Part shown: in pieces, positions 8,373 through 15,848 of the stretch | How positions within the stretch are numbered: position 1 is the stretch's first letter | How the letters are laid out: each line of letters opens with the position of its first letter | Assembly: GCA_964611385.1 (NCBI GenBank) | Contig: CAZSXS010000018.1 | Coordinates: 1-46,928, forward strand | Direction: 5' to 3' | DNA: 46,928 nt | Source of the DNA: CAZSXS01 sp964611385 | GTDB taxonomy: Bacteria; Bacillota; Clostridia; Lachnospirales; CAYPQA01 | The notes under the pieces: model-generated | The model's input: the letters and a program-made list of their open reading frames with translations, nothing else | Databases searched by the model: none | Told to the model about the DNA's origin: nothing | Program-made: the position numbers and the translations under genes

Positions 8373-8499
8373 ACTCAGTCTCCTAAACATTTACCAAGTC
8401 GCCATCATTCAACCCAGATAAATTCTATTGTTTTGTGCGGCGACTTTGCAAAGCTGAACGTGACTGAGTGTAGTAACAAAACAATACCAGTCAATAGAA
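8373..8499. ncRNA. Candidate structured RNA next to the DUF3800 gene
   Basis: Between the promoter and the DUF3800 gene there are nested exact complementarities. ACTCAGTC (8373-8380) pairs with GACTGAGT (8462-8469). Inside it, AAGTCGCC (8396-8403) pairs with GGCGACTT (8439-8446). The loop of the inner stem contains TATTGTTTTGT (8426-8436), complementary over 11 bases to ACAAAACAATA (8476-8486) outside both stems, a pseudoknot arrangement. A competing pairing joins TTCTATTG (8423-8430) to CAATAGAA (8492-8499). Conserved structured RNAs beside DUF3800 genes (the DUF3800 RNA motifs of Weinberg and colleagues) are known. Which of those classes this might be, and the transcribed strand, cannot be decided here. 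On the plus strand the predicted start near 8377 would cut the outer stem. Confidence 0.5.
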
Positions 8500-8514
8500 A
8501 GGGCAGGTGAACCA

Positions 8515-9696
8515 ATGGAACGAGTATATGCTTTTACTGCTGAGTCCGGCACAGACGGATTTAATTTTGAAGAGCCGGAATGCAGTAAACACTTTATGGT
8601 TACAGCATTGATTGTAGACGAATACAAATTGAATCAAGTAACTGCCGAAATGGAAGAAATATGGCAAAATTATTCTCAGCTTGAAGAATGGAACTCCGCT
8701 GTGGCATTAAGCCACAGTATAAGGGCAAGACTCTTATCGGAGCTTTTACCTCTTGACTTCAAAATTTTTACCATTGTGGTTGACAAACGGAAGATCAAGG
8801 AAGACAGCGGCCTCCTGTATCCGTCCTCTTTTTACAAGTTTGTAAACAATCTGCTGCATAATGAGCTGCGCAGTGCCTTTATCCGGCTTTCTATCTGTGC
8901 TGAAGCCCGTGAGGATAGTGCCTATATGCAAAGCTTTATCGACTATGTTCGTCAACATGAGGATTTCCCCGATTTATTTGGAGAGCGGGAATTTTATTTT
9001 GTGGACAGTAAAAATTCAAGCTTGCTGCGGATGGCGAGCTTTGTAAGTGACTGCCTTGCCTTTTCGTATGAGAGACAAGAGGAAGGCGAGGAGAAAAGCG
9101 AAGACATACCAGAATACGCCCGAATGCTGGACAAAAAGATCATTCGCATTGAAAACTGGCCCAAAGATCTTCTTTCCTATACCTTTGACAAAAAAGCAAA
9201 AGGTCAAGATTTCAATCAGCAGATAGCCGATATCTGCTTCAAGCAGGCTCAAGCTTTTATCCGAGCCAACGAGCTTACCAAGGATGAAGATACGCACTGT
9301 CAGCTCTTGGTGCTAAAATATCTTTGCTTTCGCTTTGTGAACAAGGATTACCACAGTTACATAACCACGAATGAGATTTTATCCAGCCTGAAATACAGGA
9401 CACCAGAAAAGATCAGTGTGCATTATTTTCGAAGCCGTATTATAGCAAAGTTACGGGATGCAGGGGTCATTATAGCTAGCTGTTCAAGGGGCTATAAGAT
9501 TCCTTCAACGGAAGATGAGCTTTACGATTTTATTAACCACGGTTCGTCTTTTATCATGCCTATGTTGGAGCGGCTTAAAAAGTGCCGGGACATTATTCAT
9601 TTGGGGACGATGGGGGAGTTGGATTTGTTTGATCATTTGGAGTTTGAAAACTTGAAGAAATACTTTGAATCGAAAAGTGCGGTGACTGCCCTGTGA
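8515..9696 (+). CDS. DUF3800 domain protein with altered catalytic positions
   Basis: 393 residues. The first 190 follow the DUF3800 (RNase H-like fold) pattern: MERVYAFTAESGTDGF, HFMVTALIV, DFKIFTIVVDKRKI, SSFYKFVNNLLHNELR, LFGEREFYFVDSKNSSLLRMASF. The C-terminal part looks like a winged helix (TTNEILSSLKYRTPEKISVHYF, KLRDAGVIIASCSRGYKIP, about 278-335). Positions that are usually acidic or conserved differ: Ala9 instead of Asp in the DESG motif, WNSA at 59-62 in place of the usual MKSS, Glu-Ala at 130-131 for Asp-Glu, and Ser175 instead of Asp in the LADF motif. The family is linked to mobile elements and defence islands, with undetermined biochemistry. A Shine-Dalgarno AGGTGA precedes the ATG. 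It is probably monocistronic. Confidence 0.8.
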   Translation: MERVYAFTAESGTDGFNFEEPECSKHFMVTALIVDEYKLNQVTAEMEEIWQNYSQLEEWNSAVALSHSIRARLLSELLPLDFKIFTIVVDKRKIKEDSGLLYPSSFYKFVNNLLHNELRSAFIRLSICAEAREDSAYMQSFIDYVRQHEDFPDLFGEREFYFVDSKNSSLLRMASFVSDCLAFSYERQEEGEEKSEDIPEYARMLDKKIIRIENWPKDLLSYTFDKKAKGQDFNQQIADICFKQAQAFIRANELTKDEDTHCQLLVLKYLCFRFVNKDYHSYITTNEILSSLKYRTPEKISVHYFRSRIIAKLRDAGVIIASCSRGYKIPSTEDELYDFINHGSSFIMPMLERLKKCRDIIHLGTMGELDLFDHLEFENLKKYFESKSAVTAL

Positions 9697-9746
9697 CGAG
9701 GAGTAGTAACTTGGCACGCTCCGAGCAATACGACTGTTCACGCCCA

Positions 9747-9818
9747 AGCACCAAAAGGGACACCGCCCTCCACTAGTGCTGGGCGCAAGCCGTTTCGGGC
9801 AGTATCCCTTTCGGTGCT
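9747..9818. repeat. Long imperfect palindrome between convergent genes
   Basis: Arms AAGCACCAAAAGGGA (9747-9760) and TCCCTTTCGGTGCTT (9805-9819) enclose a second stem (CGCCC/GGGCG, 9764-9768 with 9781-9785). The fold may extend outward, since GCAATACG near 9725 is complementary to CGTATTGC at 9838-9845. It lies in the convergent space between the DUF3800 gene and yqeG. It lacks T tracts, so it is more like a REP/MITE-type element than a normal terminator. GC content here is visibly higher than in the surroundings. Confidence 0.6.
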
Positions 9819-9836
9819 TTCATCGGAACGTGCGAT

Positions 9837-9950
9837 GCGTATTGCGTCCGGGGTTCACAGTATGTTCGGATGATCAGCGCATATTGCGTCCGCGTTCACA
9901 GTATGCCCGGAGGATCAGTGCTTATTGAGCCCGAGTTTTCAGTTCAATCG
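9837..9950. repeat. Three imperfect tandem repeats of about 40 bp
   Basis: Unit 1 (9837-9876) and unit 2 (9877-9917) share TATTGCGTCCG, GTTCACAGTATG, CGGA and GATCA at matching positions. Unit 3 (from 9918) is degraded but keeps TATTGAGCCCG and TTCAGTTCAATC. Each unit can itself form a short hairpin (CATATTG against CAGTATG). No open reading frame of substance crosses the array. Confidence 0.65.
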
Positions 9951-9955
9951 CATAT

Positions 9956-10465
9956 CTATGAATTGCTTCCATGTTTTTTAACATAGGATTGAACCACGAC
10001 GCTTTCGATGCCACGTTTCAGTTTTACGCTAAACTCGTCTCGCACAGAAATCGGTTTAACCAAAATTGTATACAATCCCTGTCGATTGCCGCACCAGACA
10101 TCGGTAAAAATCTGGTCGCCGATCAAGGCTGTAGAGTCCTTCTTTGCTTCCAACAAAGCGAGGGCTTTTTTTATGCCGCGACTTCCGGGTTTTCCTGCTT
10201 TGTGTACGGCATAGAGCTTTAGGATTTTGTTGAACCGTACAACTCTTTGTTCACCATTATTAGAAAGCAAACAAATCTTAAAGCCTTTTCCTTTCAGTTC
10301 ATCCAATAGCGCAATGATCTCTGCTGTAGCCTCAACCACGTCAAAGGGGGCCAGGGTATTATCAATATCAAAAATCAAGTTGTTGATTCCCATTTTTTTG
10401 AGCCGCTCATACGCAATATGATGAACGGAATCCTGGTATTCCTTGGGATATAAAAATTCTAGCAT
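9956..10465 (-). CDS. yqeG: YqeG family HAD-IIIA phosphatase
   Basis: 169 residues with HAD motif I FDIDNTLAP (Asp33 and Asp35 as nucleophile and acid), motif II CLLSNN (65-70), the Lys motif AGKPGSRG and motif III ALIGDQIFTDV. This matches the short YqeG family of cytosolic phosphatases conserved in Firmicutes. In Bacillus yqeG lies with ribosome-assembly genes such as yqeH, but here it stands apart, so its usual context is lost. CGGAGG precedes the ATG. The substrate is unknown. The gene follows the PilX-like gene on the same strand and may share its transcript. Confidence 0.88.
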   Translation of the reverse strand: MLEFLYPKEYQDSVHHIAYERLKKMGINNLIFDIDNTLAPFDVVEATAEIIALLDELKGKGFKICLLSNNGEQRVVRFNKILKLYAVHKAGKPGSRGIKKALALLEAKKDSTALIGDQIFTDVWCGNRQGLYTILVKPISVRDEFSVKLKRGIESVVVQSYVKKHGSNS

Positions 10466-10477
10466 TTGTACCTCCGC

Positions 10478-10538
10478 TTCTTATCTTCTTCTTAATCTTC
10501 TCAATCTTCTTTCTTAACCTTCTTCTTATCTTCTTCTG
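10478..10538. repeat. Homopyrimidine tract with repeated TTCTTATCTTC units
   Basis: About 60 bases made almost only of TTC, TTA and ATC triplets (TTCTTATCTTCTTCT repeated with variations) run from the yqeG ribosome site into the last codons of the PilX-like gene. On the minus strand it is a purine-rich message rich in AGAAG, giving many near-Shine-Dalgarno matches. It probably arose by slippage and gave the PilX-like protein its Arg-Arg-Arg end. Confidence 0.6.
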
Positions 10539-11746
10539 ATCAGCTTAAATTCTATCAAATCAGCATAAAATATGCAAGTTTCCTTCAGTTTTAAATTTTC
10601 ACTGAGCCTATTACTCAGAACGGTTTTGGCTGGGCTACCCACGCTTGCAGTTTTAAAGCTAGTAAGTCCCAGGTAATCAAAGAACATTTTTTGGACAGCT
10701 GGGCTTGAAAAACTTTGGCCAAACAAAATATCCTTCTTTATGTAAGAGTCAGCTAAGGCGCTTTCAGAGGAAAGAGTGGAGCTGAGGATCAAGCCTTCAA
10801 CGCGAACGTTGTTCAGCTTCACTTCACCCTGGGAGAGGATGATTCCTTTGAACACCATAGGTGAGGGAGCTGTCAAGGAAAGGACAGCTGCTCCGTCTCC
10901 CCCTTGACTATTGTTAATGATTATGCTACAACTTGGATTTGATTGTAAGACGCTTTCCAAATCCAGGCTAACAGAGCCATTGGCTATGAGTACAGAAGGT
11001 TCCGCTGCAAAGCTCTGCTCAGAAAGGCTCTGGTCGATTTCCGGGACAAAGTTGTCTAAGCTACGCCCACTCGCCCATCCATAGGAGGGTTCAACAATCA
11101 CATCGCGGGCCACTGGCATTTCGGACACGGCGGGGTTGCTTGATGGACTATTACCGAGCTTCAAATTTAAGCGTAGGTCGCCTTCCACGGTGCCGAGGGA
11201 ACCATTCGTTTTGTTCATGGCGGTGGAACTCACTGTATAAACTACAGGTGATGTGTTGTTCTTGGCTAAGATGGATAAGCGGATGCTATAAGTTTGCCCG
11301 TTGTGTGAAAGATCATAGCTGTAGGTATACGCGTTTGAATTTTTGTCAAGCCTCATATCCAGTAGGTTTTTTATTCGATTATCCACATAGCTGACATAGT
11401 CTGCTGCTTTGATGTAAAAGCTCCCCAAATAGCTGTCGGGAATAAGTGGATTTGTGCTCGCTCCGCTTGATCCGGGTTTATAGAGAATCTTGTGATACAT
11501 ACTACTGCTGTTGGTTGTGCGTAGGTCAAGCGTAAATTCCTTGCAATATTCGTTAAAGAGTGCCAGGGTAGAGTCTATTCCAAAATGTGCCAGCTGTCGT
11601 AATTCCATATTTCTTTCTTTGCCAGCACTGATTTTGCTCTGTATGACACTAATGCTTAAAGGGACACTCATTAAAAGCAATATCACTGAAACAAGAACGA
11701 CTATATAAAGGTAGGAAGTGCCTTTCTTACTGTTTAGAGTTTTCAT
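10526..11746 (-). CDS. PilX-like membrane-anchored protein
   Basis: 406 residues: a short basic start (MKTLNSKKGTSYLY), one membrane segment (IVVLVSVILLLMSVPLSI, about 15-32), and a long Ser- and Asn-rich extracytoplasmic region. The layout resembles pilus-accessory PilX/PilV-type proteins in which the N-terminal helix anchors the chain. No prepilin peptidase Gly-Phe-Thr-Leu-Ile-Glu site is present, so it is not a standard pilin. No other pilus genes occur in the window. AGGAGAATTT precedes the ATG. Only 24 bases separate it from the divergent tilS, so each promoter must lie inside the neighbour. A generic cell-surface protein is the fallback. Confidence 0.5.
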   Translation of the reverse strand: MKTLNSKKGTSYLYIVVLVSVILLLMSVPLSISVIQSKISAGKERNMELRQLAHFGIDSTLALFNEYCKEFTLDLRTTNSSSMYHKILYKPGSSGASTNPLIPDSYLGSFYIKAADYVSYVDNRIKNLLDMRLDKNSNAYTYSYDLSHNGQTYSIRLSILAKNNTSPVVYTVSSTAMNKTNGSLGTVEGDLRLNLKLGNSPSSNPAVSEMPVARDVIVEPSYGWASGRSLDNFVPEIDQSLSEQSFAAEPSVLIANGSVSLDLESVLQSNPSCSIIINNSQGGDGAAVLSLTAPSPMVFKGIILSQGEVKLNNVRVEGLILSSTLSSESALADSYIKKDILFGQSFSSPAVQKMFFDYLGLTSFKTASVGSPAKTVLSNRLSENLKLKETCIFYADLIEFKLIRRR

Positions 11747-11770
11747 AAATTCTCCTTTCTTGGAGGTGCT

Positions 11771-13300
11771 ATGTTCGCATCCTTTTTAAATACCATCGAA
11801 AAATATAAGATGTTGGAAGAAAATGACCACGTCATTCTGGGCCTTTCCGGTGGTGCCGATTCGGTCTGCCTTTTGCATTGCCTTTTAGCCTTTGATCGCT
11901 TTCCCATCTGGGTATCCGCCGTACATATCAATCATGGACTCAGAGGGGAAGAAAGCAAGCGAGATGAAGAATTTGTTCGAGCGCTTTGCATGAAGAAGGC
12001 GCTTTCTCTTCATGTGGCAGCTTTTGATGTAGCCAAGGAAGCCGCTGAAAGACGGCTGAGCCTGGAGGAAACAGGTAGAATCCTTCGAGCGCAGGAATTT
12101 GAACGCGTGCGCCAAGAAGTAGGCGCTACAAAGATTGCCCTTGCCCACAACAAAAACGACAACGCCGAAACCTTGCTAATGCGACTATTCCGAGGAACGG
12201 GCTTGGAAGGGTTGAGCGGGATTCCGGCGGTCAGAGGGTTTTATATTCGACCCTTACTAGAGACAGAGCGGGAAGAAATTGAAGCCTATCTGAGTGCAGT
12301 TCATGGCTCTTTTGTTCAGGACTCGACCAATTTCCAGCTACTCTACAGCAGAAACAAGATCAGAAATTTTTATCTCCCTCAGATTCAAAAAGACTTTAAT
12401 GCCTCCATCATAAAGACCCTTGCCAAATCGGCTGAGCTGTTTAAAGAGGAGAACGCCTTTCTGGAAGCGATGGCAAAGGAGGGCCTGTTCAGATGCACGG
12501 AACACTCGCAGCAGAAGGGCCTCTGCATCCAAACCCTCAGCACTTATGCACCTGTGTTACAAAAAAGAATTGTACGCTTGTTCCTAAAAAATTACAATCC
12601 CTCCCTCAAAGACTATTCCTATCAGCATGTGGAGGCTGTCTTAGGGCTCTTAAAAAAGCAAAGCGGAAAGAAAATAGAGCTTCCCGGCGGCCTCTCCGTT
12701 TACAGAGAGTTTGAACGACTTTGTATACTCGAAGCAAAGGCGAAAGCGAAGGTGGAAGCGGAGCATAAATCAGAGCATGAATCAGAGCATGAATCAGAGC
12801 AAGAGTCAAAGCCTAAGCATTTTGCTTACTCATTGGAACTGGGCGAACTTACCTTTATTCCAGAATGCGGCTTTTATGCAAGTCTTTCAAATACTGAAAT
12901 CCCCGTACACCAAATTTCAAAAATAAAGCTTGGAAAAGATAAAAGTAAGCAAATAAATTTAATTACTATCTATACGAAACGATATTCTTATGATAAAATA
13001 AACGTTGAATACCCATTAAGCGAAGTAGGATGCAAGCTGAGCCTTCGGACAAGACAAAACGGGGACAGGGTTTTAACAGGTAAAAAGCTTAAAGAAATTT
13101 TTCAAGAAAAAAAGATCCCTCTGTCCGAAAGGGATTCTATTACTTTGTTGGCCTATGAAAGCCTAGTGATTTTCATACTGGACGAACGCTTTGCCGGTTG
13201 GAATCAAGCGGTGGAAAACAGGTCAGGCGAAGGCGAGAATTTTTATTTACAAATATGGGAGGAAGTAAATAATGAAGGAAAAAGTTTCGGTTCTCATTGA
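11771..13300 (+). CDS. tilS: tRNA(Ile)-lysidine synthase
   Basis: 509 residues. The PP-loop SGGADS at 26-31 binds ATP. It is followed by HINHGLRGEESKRDE, ALAHNKNDNAETLLMRLFRGTGLEGLSGIP and IRPLL, all TilS landmarks. A C-terminal TilS domain contains LRTRQNGDRVL and KKLKEIFQEKKIP. The enzyme adds lysine to C34 of the AUA-reading tRNA(Ile) and is essential. Between the domains (about 324-350) lies an unusual insertion of charged repeats (SEHE-type) encoded by 12-bp tandem repeats at about 12766-12810. GGAGG precedes the ATG. The gene overlaps hpt by 29 bases, so the two are translationally coupled, as in the classic tilS-hpt-ftsH cluster. Confidence 0.95.
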   Translation: MFASFLNTIEKYKMLEENDHVILGLSGGADSVCLLHCLLAFDRFPIWVSAVHINHGLRGEESKRDEEFVRALCMKKALSLHVAAFDVAKEAAERRLSLEETGRILRAQEFERVRQEVGATKIALAHNKNDNAETLLMRLFRGTGLEGLSGIPAVRGFYIRPLLETEREEIEAYLSAVHGSFVQDSTNFQLLYSRNKIRNFYLPQIQKDFNASIIKTLAKSAELFKEENAFLEAMAKEGLFRCTEHSQQKGLCIQTLSTYAPVLQKRIVRLFLKNYNPSLKDYSYQHVEAVLGLLKKQSGKKIELPGGLSVYREFERLCILEAKAKAKVEAEHKSEHESEHESEQESKPKHFAYSLELGELTFIPECGFYASLSNTEIPVHQISKIKLGKDKSKQINLITIYTKRYSYDKINVEYPLSEVGCKLSLRTRQNGDRVLTGKKLKEIFQEKKIPLSERDSITLLAYESLVIFILDERFAGWNQAVENRSGEGENFYLQIWEEVNNEGKSFGSH

Positions 13301-13799
13301 CGCGCAGGTCATTGAAGATCGTTTACAGGCACTGGCAGAGCAAATTGCACAAGAGTACGCAGGAAAAAAGTTGACACTGGTCTGTATTTTAAAGGGCGGA
13401 GTCATGTTTATGGTTGATCTTGCCAAAAAAATAAACCTGGGCGTGGAGTTCGAGTTTATGAGTATTTCAAGCTACAATAACACCGAGTCTACTGGCATTA
13501 TTAAAATTGACATGGACTTAAAGTGTTCGATTAACGGCAAGGATGTAATTTTGGTTGAGGACATCATTGATACGGGTCGTACTTTAAGCCACCTTTTAAA
13601 GCATCTTGAATCGAAAAATCCTGCCAGTCTACGAATCTGTACGCTTTTGGATAAGCCGGATCGTCGAGTGGTGGAGGGCATTACCCCTGCATATGTGGGT
13701 TTTGTGATTCCAGACAAATTTGTGGTAGGCTATGGTTTGGACTATAACCAAAAGTACAGAAACTTAAATTACATAGGCGCATTGGAGTTTCTAGACTAG
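13272..13799 (+). CDS. hpt: Hypoxanthine phosphoribosyltransferase
   Basis: 175 residues, the usual length. Conserved parts are CILKGGVMFMVDL (37-49), the flexible loop segment SSYNNTEST (66-74) and the PRPP-binding loop VEDIIDTGRTL (95-105), then DKFVVGYGLDYNQKYRNL near the end. It salvages hypoxanthine or guanine to IMP or GMP with PRPP in the cytoplasm. The start ATG follows GGGAGG inside the end of tilS. ftsH starts 31 bases after its stop. In Bacillus, Hpt and TilS together are reported to affect ftsH expression, consistent with this conserved order. Confidence 0.95.
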   Translation: MKEKVSVLIDAQVIEDRLQALAEQIAQEYAGKKLTLVCILKGGVMFMVDLAKKINLGVEFEFMSISSYNNTESTGIIKIDMDLKCSINGKDVILVEDIIDTGRTLSHLLKHLESKNPASLRICTLLDKPDRRVVEGITPAYVGFVIPDKFVVGYGLDYNQKYRNLNYIGALEFLD

Positions 13800-13830
13800 T
13801 TCGCCTTTGAAAAATGAAGGAGGTTCTTTT

Positions 13831-15726
13831 TTGAAGAAATATGGAAAGGTTTTTGGTTTATACAGTGTTATCTTGGCTTTGATTTTGTTTATCCTCTGGG
13901 CTGCCAATTTAACCTCAAAACCAGTTGAAAAAACGGATATATCTTATGGCGATGTACTTAAGCAGATAGATGAAGGAAAAGTATCGAAGATTGAAATCGC
14001 CAAGGATTCTGAAAACGGCAATGCCGGAAGAGCCAAGATCATTTATCCGGACGCATCAGAAGTTAGCGTAGAGATCCTAAGTCTAGACAGCTTTATGGAT
14101 CATGTGGATGTCGCCATTGCCCAGCATGATATAAAGGTGGTCACACAACCCCTAGCCCGTACCAGTTGGATTGCAACCATTATTCCCCCTTTGATCATTA
14201 TGGTGGTTTCCATTTTTCTCTTGATGTTCGTCATGCAGCAGATGCAGGGCGGCGGGGGAAGGATGATGTCCTTTGCCAAAAGTAAGGCAAAGGTGAATGT
14301 AGACGAAAAAAAGCGTATTACTTTTGAAAATGTGGCCGGACTTGAAGAAGAAAAGGCTGAACTAGAAGAGATAGTTGACTTTTTAAAGCAGCCTAAGAAA
14401 TTTATTGATATTGGTGCTAGAATTCCCAAGGGTGTTTTGTTGGTGGGCCCTCCCGGAACCGGAAAGACCTATTTGGCCAAGGCTGTTTCCGGAGAAGCCA
14501 ATGTGCCTTTTTTCAGTATATCCGGTTCGGACTTTGTTGAAATGTTTGTGGGCGTTGGTGCCTCCCGTGTTCGGGATTTGTTTGAGCAAGCTAAGAGAAA
14601 TACCCCTTGTATCATCTTTATAGACGAAATTGATGCCGTGGGCAGAAGACGCGGTGCCGGACTGGGAGGGGGCCACGATGAACGTGAGCAAACGCTTAAC
14701 CAGCTTTTGGTTGAAATGGACGGCTTTGGGCTTAATGATGGTGTTATTATTCTAGCGGCTACAAACCGCCCAGACATTTTGGATCCGGCTCTACTCAGAC
14801 CCGGTCGCTTTGACCGACGGGTAGTTGTAGGAAAGCCCGATGTAAAAGGCCGTGAAGAGGTACTGAAAGTACATGCCAAGGGTAAAATTTTGGCCAAAGA
14901 CGTGGACATGAAAATCGTGGCTCAAACTACAGCCGGTTTTAGCCCCGCAGATTTAGAAAATCTTTTAAATGAAGCTGCATTGTTGGCGGCTCGACATAAT
15001 AAAAAAGAAATTGATATGGTAGAAATTCGAAAAGCCTTTGTAAAGGTTGGAATTGGTACTGAGAAGAAAAGCCGCGTGATCTCCGAAAAGGAAAGACGTA
15101 TCACGGCCTATCATGAAGCCGGGCACGCCATCTTGCATGAGGTGCTGTCCGAGATAGACCCAACCTACATGATCTCCGTGATCCCCACGGGTATGGCTGG
15201 TGGTTACACAATGCCTTTACCCGGAGACGACAAGAGCTATATTACCAAAAAATACATGGAACAAACCATCGTTGCCCTATTGGGTGGACGTGCAGCCGAA
15301 GCCCTGGTCTTAAAGGACATCACCACTGGCGCTTCTAATGACATTGAAAGAGCCACCGCTCTGGCAAGAAGCATGGTGACAAGATACGGCATGAGCAACA
15401 CCTTGGGGCCGATTCAGTTCGGTGACGATAACGAAGAAATCTTTATCGGCCGCGATTTGGCTCATACAAGAAATTACGGCGAGCAGGTCGCCTCTGCCAT
15501 TGACAATGAAATCAAGCGCATCATTGAGGAAGGTTACAGTGAAGCCATCCGGCTGATTGAAAAATATATGGAAACCCTTCATGGCATTGCGGAGCTGCTA
15601 ATGAAAAAAGAAAAGGTTACTGGTGATGAGATCCGTGGTCTTTTCCCATATGGTGCCATCCCTGCTTTAAATAAGGATTTTATGGGGGAAGCCGGAGGTC
15701 TTGAACTGGAAGGAATGCCATCTTAA
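13831..15726 (+). CDS. ftsH: ATP-dependent zinc metalloprotease FtsH
   Basis: 631 residues from the TTG at 13831, chosen because AAGGAGG (13817-13823) lies 7 bases before it. An upstream TTG at 13807 in the same frame has no such site. Order: TM1 (about 6-26), extracytoplasmic loop, TM2 (IIPPLIIMVVSIFLLMFVM, about 117-135), AAA domain with Walker A GPPGTGKT (206-213), Walker B IIFIDEID (261-268), the second region of homology ending RPGRFDR, and the protease motif HEAGH (428-432). It degrades misfolded membrane proteins and regulatory proteins as a membrane-bound hexamer. In sporulating Firmicutes it also affects sporulation entry. It is last in the tilS-hpt-ftsH cluster. Confidence 0.97.
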   Translation: MKKYGKVFGLYSVILALILFILWAANLTSKPVEKTDISYGDVLKQIDEGKVSKIEIAKDSENGNAGRAKIIYPDASEVSVEILSLDSFMDHVDVAIAQHDIKVVTQPLARTSWIATIIPPLIIMVVSIFLLMFVMQQMQGGGGRMMSFAKSKAKVNVDEKKRITFENVAGLEEEKAELEEIVDFLKQPKKFIDIGARIPKGVLLVGPPGTGKTYLAKAVSGEANVPFFSISGSDFVEMFVGVGASRVRDLFEQAKRNTPCIIFIDEIDAVGRRRGAGLGGGHDEREQTLNQLLVEMDGFGLNDGVIILAATNRPDILDPALLRPGRFDRRVVVGKPDVKGREEVLKVHAKGKILAKDVDMKIVAQTTAGFSPADLENLLNEAALLAARHNKKEIDMVEIRKAFVKVGIGTEKKSRVISEKERRITAYHEAGHAILHEVLSEIDPTYMISVIPTGMAGGYTMPLPGDDKSYITKKYMEQTIVALLGGRAAEALVLKDITTGASNDIERATALARSMVTRYGMSNTLGPIQFGDDNEEIFIGRDLAHTRNYGEQVASAIDNEIKRIIEEGYSEAIRLIEKYMETLHGIAELLMKKEKVTGDEIRGLFPYGAIPALNKDFMGEAGGLELEGMPS

Positions 15727-15848
15727 TCGACGATTAAAAATTTTGATCAACACGATTCGAAACATTAAATTTTTAGCGAAATGATGATAATGATATGAAT
15801 AGAAACGGCTTGACTCGTTGGGGTCACGTCGTAATTATGGAGGGAATC

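Noticed and set aside
9837..9950. Tandem repeats as a CRISPR array
   Set aside because: Units adjoin without spacers and diverge quickly; no cas gene is present in the window.
14100..14909. Long antisense open frames opposite ftsH
   Set aside because: Ser/Pro-rich low-quality translations and no ribosome sites; they are shadows of a strongly conserved gene.
15727..15848. Terminator or ARG box before the carbamoyltransferase gene
   Set aside because: Only weak A/T-rich complementarity and no T run or clear ARG box half-sites.
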